The notes under the pieces are model-generated. The model did not search any database, was not told where the DNA came from, and saw only the letters and a list, made by a program, of their open reading frames with translations. A stretch of 9,005 nt of DNA, from assembly GCA_041591915.1 (NCBI GenBank), contig JBFHRB010000136.1, positions 1-9,005 of the forward strand, written 5' to 3'. This DNA comes from JBFHRB01 sp041591915 (GTDB lineage: Bacteria; Actinomycetota; Nitriliruptoria; Nitriliruptorales; Nitriliruptoraceae). A program made the translations under genes and the position numbers. Shown here piece by piece: positions 6,445 through 9,005 of the stretch. Numbering within the stretch: the stretch's first letter is position 1; each line of letters starts with the position of its first letter.

Positions 6445-6942
6445 CTACCACCACTCGGTGCCGGGCGCCCCCTTGAACGGGCCCACGACGTCGTCGGTGA
6501 CCCACCCACCGTAGAAGCCCCCGGGCACCGAACGGACGCGCTCGCCGTCGACGTAGCACTCCACGCGCGATGGGTAGAACGAGACGTGGCCGGCGAGATC
6601 CGCGTAGCGGACGTTGGGGACCGGGTAGTACCAGCCGGCCCGCTGGGCGCGTTCGCCCGCGACCTCGACGTCGACGTAGGAGGCTCGGCCCTTCCACTCG
6701 CAGAACGTCGTTCCCGGCACGTCGTTGACGAACGTGCGGTCGATGTCGTCCGGCGGCAGGTAGTAGCTCGGCGGATGCGAGGTCTCGAGGACGCGGAACG
6801 CGCGGCGCGTCTCAGCGATCGTCGTGCCGGCGAGCCTCACGACGACGAGCGCGTCGGTCCGCTCGAGCGCCGGTGGGCGCGGGTAGTCCCAGACGGATTC
6901 CTGTCCCGGGCCGGCGAGGTCCGGGGTCGGTCTGGGCGACAT
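6445..6942 (-). CDS. DUF427 domain protein
   Basis: A 165-residue protein of the DUF427 family (Pfam PF04248), small beta-rich proteins of unknown biochemical role that are common in actinobacteria. Family hallmarks seen: the N-terminal SVWDYPRPP (about 16-24), LETSHPPSYYLPP (about 52-64), F80-CEWKG (81-85), the A..YYP block (about 102-107) and the C-terminal GFYGGWVTDDVVGPFKG (about 142-158). The ATG at 6942 was chosen because it follows a weak GGAA site (spacer 5) and gives the usual N-terminus; the frame is open further upstream but that sequence is Arg/Ser-rich and not family-like. No signal peptide or membrane segment is seen, so it is probably cytoplasmic. It stands between the acylase gene and the regulators, with 82- and 68-base gaps, and no functional link to either is evident. 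Confidence 0.9.
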   Translation of the reverse strand: MSPRPTPDLAGPGQESVWDYPRPPALERTDALVVVRLAGTTIAETRRAFRVLETSHPPSYYLPPDDIDRTFVNDVPGTTFCEWKGRASYVDVEVAGERAQRAGWYYPVPNVRYADLAGHVSFYPSRVECYVDGERVRSVPGGFYGGWVTDDVVGPFKGAPGTEWW

Positions 6943-7004
6943 GGCTGTTCCATGGGCGAGGGCTCGTGAAGCATTCGTCGCCGATGGGTCCAGCGGTTGG
7001 CGCC

Positions 7005-7021
7005 CTGGGCCGATGGCCCGG
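7005..7021. terminator. GC-rich hairpin after the acylase gene, weak terminator candidate
   Basis: Bases 7007-7011 and 7015-7019 form GGGCC-GAT-GGCCC, extended by one wobble pair and one C-G pair to 7005-7021. It starts 4 bases after the acylase stop codon on the minus strand. There is no T-tract. It could end acylase transcription before the DUF427 gene, but such short GC hairpins are frequent at this base composition. Confidence 0.3.
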
Positions 7022-7024
7022 CCG

Positions 7025-9005
7025 TCAGACCTCCGTGCGGCGGCGGCGCAGCAGGAGCGCCGCCCCGGCGAGCAGCAGGCCGGCCACGGAGATCGGGGCG
7101 CCACCACCGGTGGCGGGGAGCTGGTCGCCGGCCGCTCCGGCCACCGGAGGCGCGGGCGGGCTGTACGGCGCGCCCGCACCGGGGTAGCCGACCATGTGGA
7201 TCCACGTACCGCGCTCGATGAAGGGCATGTCGACGCACGGGCCGATGATGCCCGTCGGCGAGCAGACCGGGTCCATGCGCAGGTACTCGCTCCGCCACGC
7301 CGCCATGTCCGACGACGACTGCTCGGACTCGAGCTCGTCGAGCGCCGCGTTGAGGACCTCACGGACGACCACAGAAGCGGTCCGCCCGTCGAAGTAGTCC
7401 CGGCTCGCGACCAGGCTGGACGACGAGGGGTCGAGGATCCGCAGGATGAGGTTGGTCACCGGCGACATGTCGTAGACGTGTCGGCCGATGTCGGACTTCA
7501 TGGCGACGAAGTCGGCGAGGACCGCCTCGTCCTCGAACGCCTCCGCGACGAGCGCGTCCATGAAGCGGTTGAAGATCGTCGGGGCCGCGCCGACGGTCGC
7601 CGGGTCGCCGGACAGGTCCGTGAACTCCATGTCCGCACCCGGGCCGTTCGCGCTCCAGTCCCACCCCGCCAGGATGTCGAGGGCCTGCTGCTCGCGGGCC
7701 GTGAGGTCGCCGGCGGTGTCGAGTGCGAGGACGAGCGGCAGGAACTCCTTCGCGCGCACGTCCTCCTCGGCCGCCCGGCGGTCGAGCTCCAGCAGCGCCT
7801 CGAACGTCCAGTCGGTGCGGGCATCGAGCTGCGCGATGAGGTTGGTCACGCGGTGGCCGTGGCCGCCGGGGTTCGCGCCGACGGAGCCGCCCATCTCCCA
7901 GCCGTGCGCGGGCTTGTTGTTCCAGTTGGCGACGTAGCCCTTGGCCGGGTTCACGCTGTGCGGGAGGGCCTCGAAGGGCAGGTGGGGGCCGTGGTCGAAC
8001 TGTCCGGTGCCGGGGATGGGCAGCCGCACGTCGGTCTCCGGGTGGCGCTCGTGGTGCAGGCCGGGGTGCCAGAACGCGATGTTGCCGTTGCGGTCGGCGT
8101 AGCCCGTGTTCTCGTTCCAGGTGACCATCCGCATCGCGGCCGTGAACTCCTCGAGGTCGTGCGCGTGGTTCCAGCGCAGGACGCCCTCGATCGTGTCGAC
8201 CTCGCGCATCCACATCGCGTACTGGACGGACCGCGCCATGGTCTGGTCCTCGGTGCTGGCGACGACCGGGCCGTGGACCGTGCGGCAGGCCGGCACGTCG
8301 ACGGTGAAGAAGTCACCGGGAGCCGGGACGCCACCCGGAGCGGCGCGGTACCGGACGGTCTCGGTCCGGCAGTCCATGTCCTTCCACTGCCCCTCGTGGA
8401 GGTACTCGGGCGCACCGTCGTCGTTGCTGTCCGGGCGCGTCGTCTCGATGAAGCTGTCGATGGTCTTGGAGTTGCCGGTAGTCAGCGCCCACGCCACCTC
8501 GTCGGTGTAGCCGATGCCGACCAGCGGGATGCCCGGGACGTTGACCCCGCGGGCGTCGTAGCCGGTCTCACCGCCGTGGACCTCGAGCTCGACCAGCAGC
8601 GTCGGGTTGTAGCCCAGCTGTGGCTCGCTCACCAGCAGTGCCGATCCGTCGGCCGTCTTGGACGGGGCGATCGCCACGAGGTGCGAGCCACCCGTCAGCG
8701 CGGCCCGCCACTCCTCGAGGGCTGCCTGCGCCCGCGCGGCCGGGAGCATCGCCGCCTCGTCGCTGGCCCGGCTCGGGAACGTGTTCGGACCGGGGATCGG
8801 CGGGAACGGCACGCCGCTCTCGCCCGGTGCAGGGAATGCCCCGGTACCCGGGCCGTCAGCCAGCTCGAGCGGGAGCGTCGCGGCGTAGTCGGCCATCTTC
8901 TGGAACGCGGCCTCGGCCACGGCGTCGGTGCGATCCACGCGCGGGAAGACGCCCTCCTCGCGGGTGACGGAGACGACGGCCTCGTCGTCCTCACGCCACA
9001 TGAGG
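7025..9005 (-). CDS. Penicillin acylase-family (S45) Ntn hydrolase with LPXTG cell-wall anchor, 5' end outside window
   Basis: At least 659 residues of a secreted penicillin G acylase-like amidase. The frame is open past the right edge, so the signal peptide and most of the alpha chain are missing; the ATG at 9001 is internal. Numbering from that ATG: a Pro/Gly-rich spacer (about 49-80), then TGG|S106-H, where autocleavage should free the N-terminal catalytic Ser106 of the beta chain. Further family features are SEPQLGY (about 125-131, like the PQFG block of E. coli acylase), the GVNVPGIPLVGIGYTDEVAWALTTG block (about 152-176) and YVANWNNKP (about 356-364), matching the oxyanion-hole Asn region. 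Cys pairs C211/C240 and C580/C589 could be disulfides. The C-terminus is an anchor: a Pro-rich spacer, LPATG (628-632), a hydrophobic stretch (about 635-651) and RRRR. It should hydrolyse an N-acyl amide outside the cell; the substrate (beta-lactam side chain, N-acyl homoserine lactone or other) is not readable. Usual family members have Ser-Asn, not Ser-His, at the cleavage site. Confidence 0.9.
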   Translation of the reverse strand, partial: LMWREDDEAVVSVTREEGVFPRVDRTDAVAEAAFQKMADYAATLPLELADGPGTGAFPAPGESGVPFPPIPGPNTFPSRASDEAAMLPAARAQAALEEWRAALTGGSHLVAIAPSKTADGSALLVSEPQLGYNPTLLVELEVHGGETGYDARGVNVPGIPLVGIGYTDEVAWALTTGNSKTIDSFIETTRPDSNDDGAPEYLHEGQWKDMDCRTETVRYRAAPGGVPAPGDFFTVDVPACRTVHGPVVASTEDQTMARSVQYAMWMREVDTIEGVLRWNHAHDLEEFTAAMRMVTWNENTGYADRNGNIAFWHPGLHHERHPETDVRLPIPGTGQFDHGPHLPFEALPHSVNPAKGYVANWNNKPAHGWEMGGSVGANPGGHGHRVTNLIAQLDARTDWTFEALLELDRRAAEEDVRAKEFLPLVLALDTAGDLTAREQQALDILAGWDWSANGPGADMEFTDLSGDPATVGAAPTIFNRFMDALVAEAFEDEAVLADFVAMKSDIGRHVYDMSPVTNLILRILDPSSSSLVASRDYFDGRTASVVVREVLNAALDELESEQSSSDMAAWRSEYLRMDPVCSPTGIIGPCVDMPFIERGTWIHMVGYPGAGAPYSPPAPPVAGAAGDQLPATGGGAPISVAGLLLAGAALLLRRRRTEV
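7028..7120 (-). other. LPXTG sorting signal of the acylase
   Basis: This stretch encodes the last 31 residues of the acylase: LPATG (7106-7120), a GG-containing link, about 17 hydrophobic residues and a terminal RRRRTEV. This order is the classic sortase substrate layout. Sortase would cut between Thr and Gly and attach the enzyme to the cell wall. No sortase gene is in the window. Confidence 0.85.

Noticed and set aside
5624..6514. 296-codon + strand frame covering both receiver genes
   Set aside because: Shadow of two well-defined receivers on the other strand; no domain visible and the codons mirror the receivers' GC-rich third positions.
6380..6697. 105-codon minus-strand frame ending at the ribosome site of the second receiver gene
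   Set aside because: It overlaps the conserved DUF427 C-terminus in another frame and its product is Arg/Gly-rich with no family resemblance; the adjacency to the receiver start is coincidental.
6943..7362. Upstream extension of the DUF427 frame into the acylase gene
   Set aside because: It is Arg/Ser/Ala-rich shadow of the acylase 3' end; the DUF427 N-terminal motif begins after the ATG at 6942.
1..9005. Mobile elements, CRISPR arrays, tRNA/rRNA genes, attachment sites, riboswitches
   Set aside because: I looked for transposase or integrase motifs, regularly spaced repeats, terminal inverted repeats and structured RNA in the short gaps and saw none.

Overview
The window is GC-rich and almost entirely coding. 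Most genes start with GTG, several neighbours overlap by four bases, one gene is a likely F420-dependent oxidoreductase, and one protein ends in a Gram-positive LPXTG cell-wall sorting signal. Together these point to a high-GC actinobacterium (Actinomycetota), possibly a deep-branching lineage. The sequence alone does not let me name a genus. I see no mobile element, CRISPR array, tRNA or rRNA, and no gene-free stretch longer than about 115 bases.

Layout: (1) On the + strand, bases 1-1629 hold the 3' part of an LLM-class (luciferase-like) oxidoreductase, joined by a GTGA overlap to an adenosine deaminase-family gene. (2) This pair converges with a minus-strand block, and the two 3' ends overlap by 28 bases. 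(3) The minus-strand block, read from 5886 down to 1602, encodes a single-domain response regulator, a membrane-anchored HEAT-repeat protein, a membrane GT2 processive-type glycosyltransferase and a soluble GAF-sensor histidine kinase. The first three genes are linked by 4-base GTGA overlaps, and the kinase follows after 15 bases. (4) Upstream on the same strand are a second, paralogous single-domain response regulator (6002-6376), a DUF427 protein (6445-6942) and the 3' part of a penicillin acylase-family Ntn hydrolase (7025 to the window edge) that ends in LPATG, a hydrophobic stretch and a basic tail.

How the genes may work together: the four-gene block looks like a self-contained regulatory and biosynthetic unit. 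A cytoplasmic kinase and receiver-only regulators, none with a DNA-binding output domain, are co-transcribed with a polysaccharide-synthase-like glycosyltransferase and a HEAT scaffold anchored in the membrane. The inferred model is that receiver phosphorylation controls the glycosyltransferase through protein contacts with the HEAT protein rather than through transcription. I do not recognise this as a characterised system, and it is the most interesting item here. The surface-anchored acylase is a separate point of interest.
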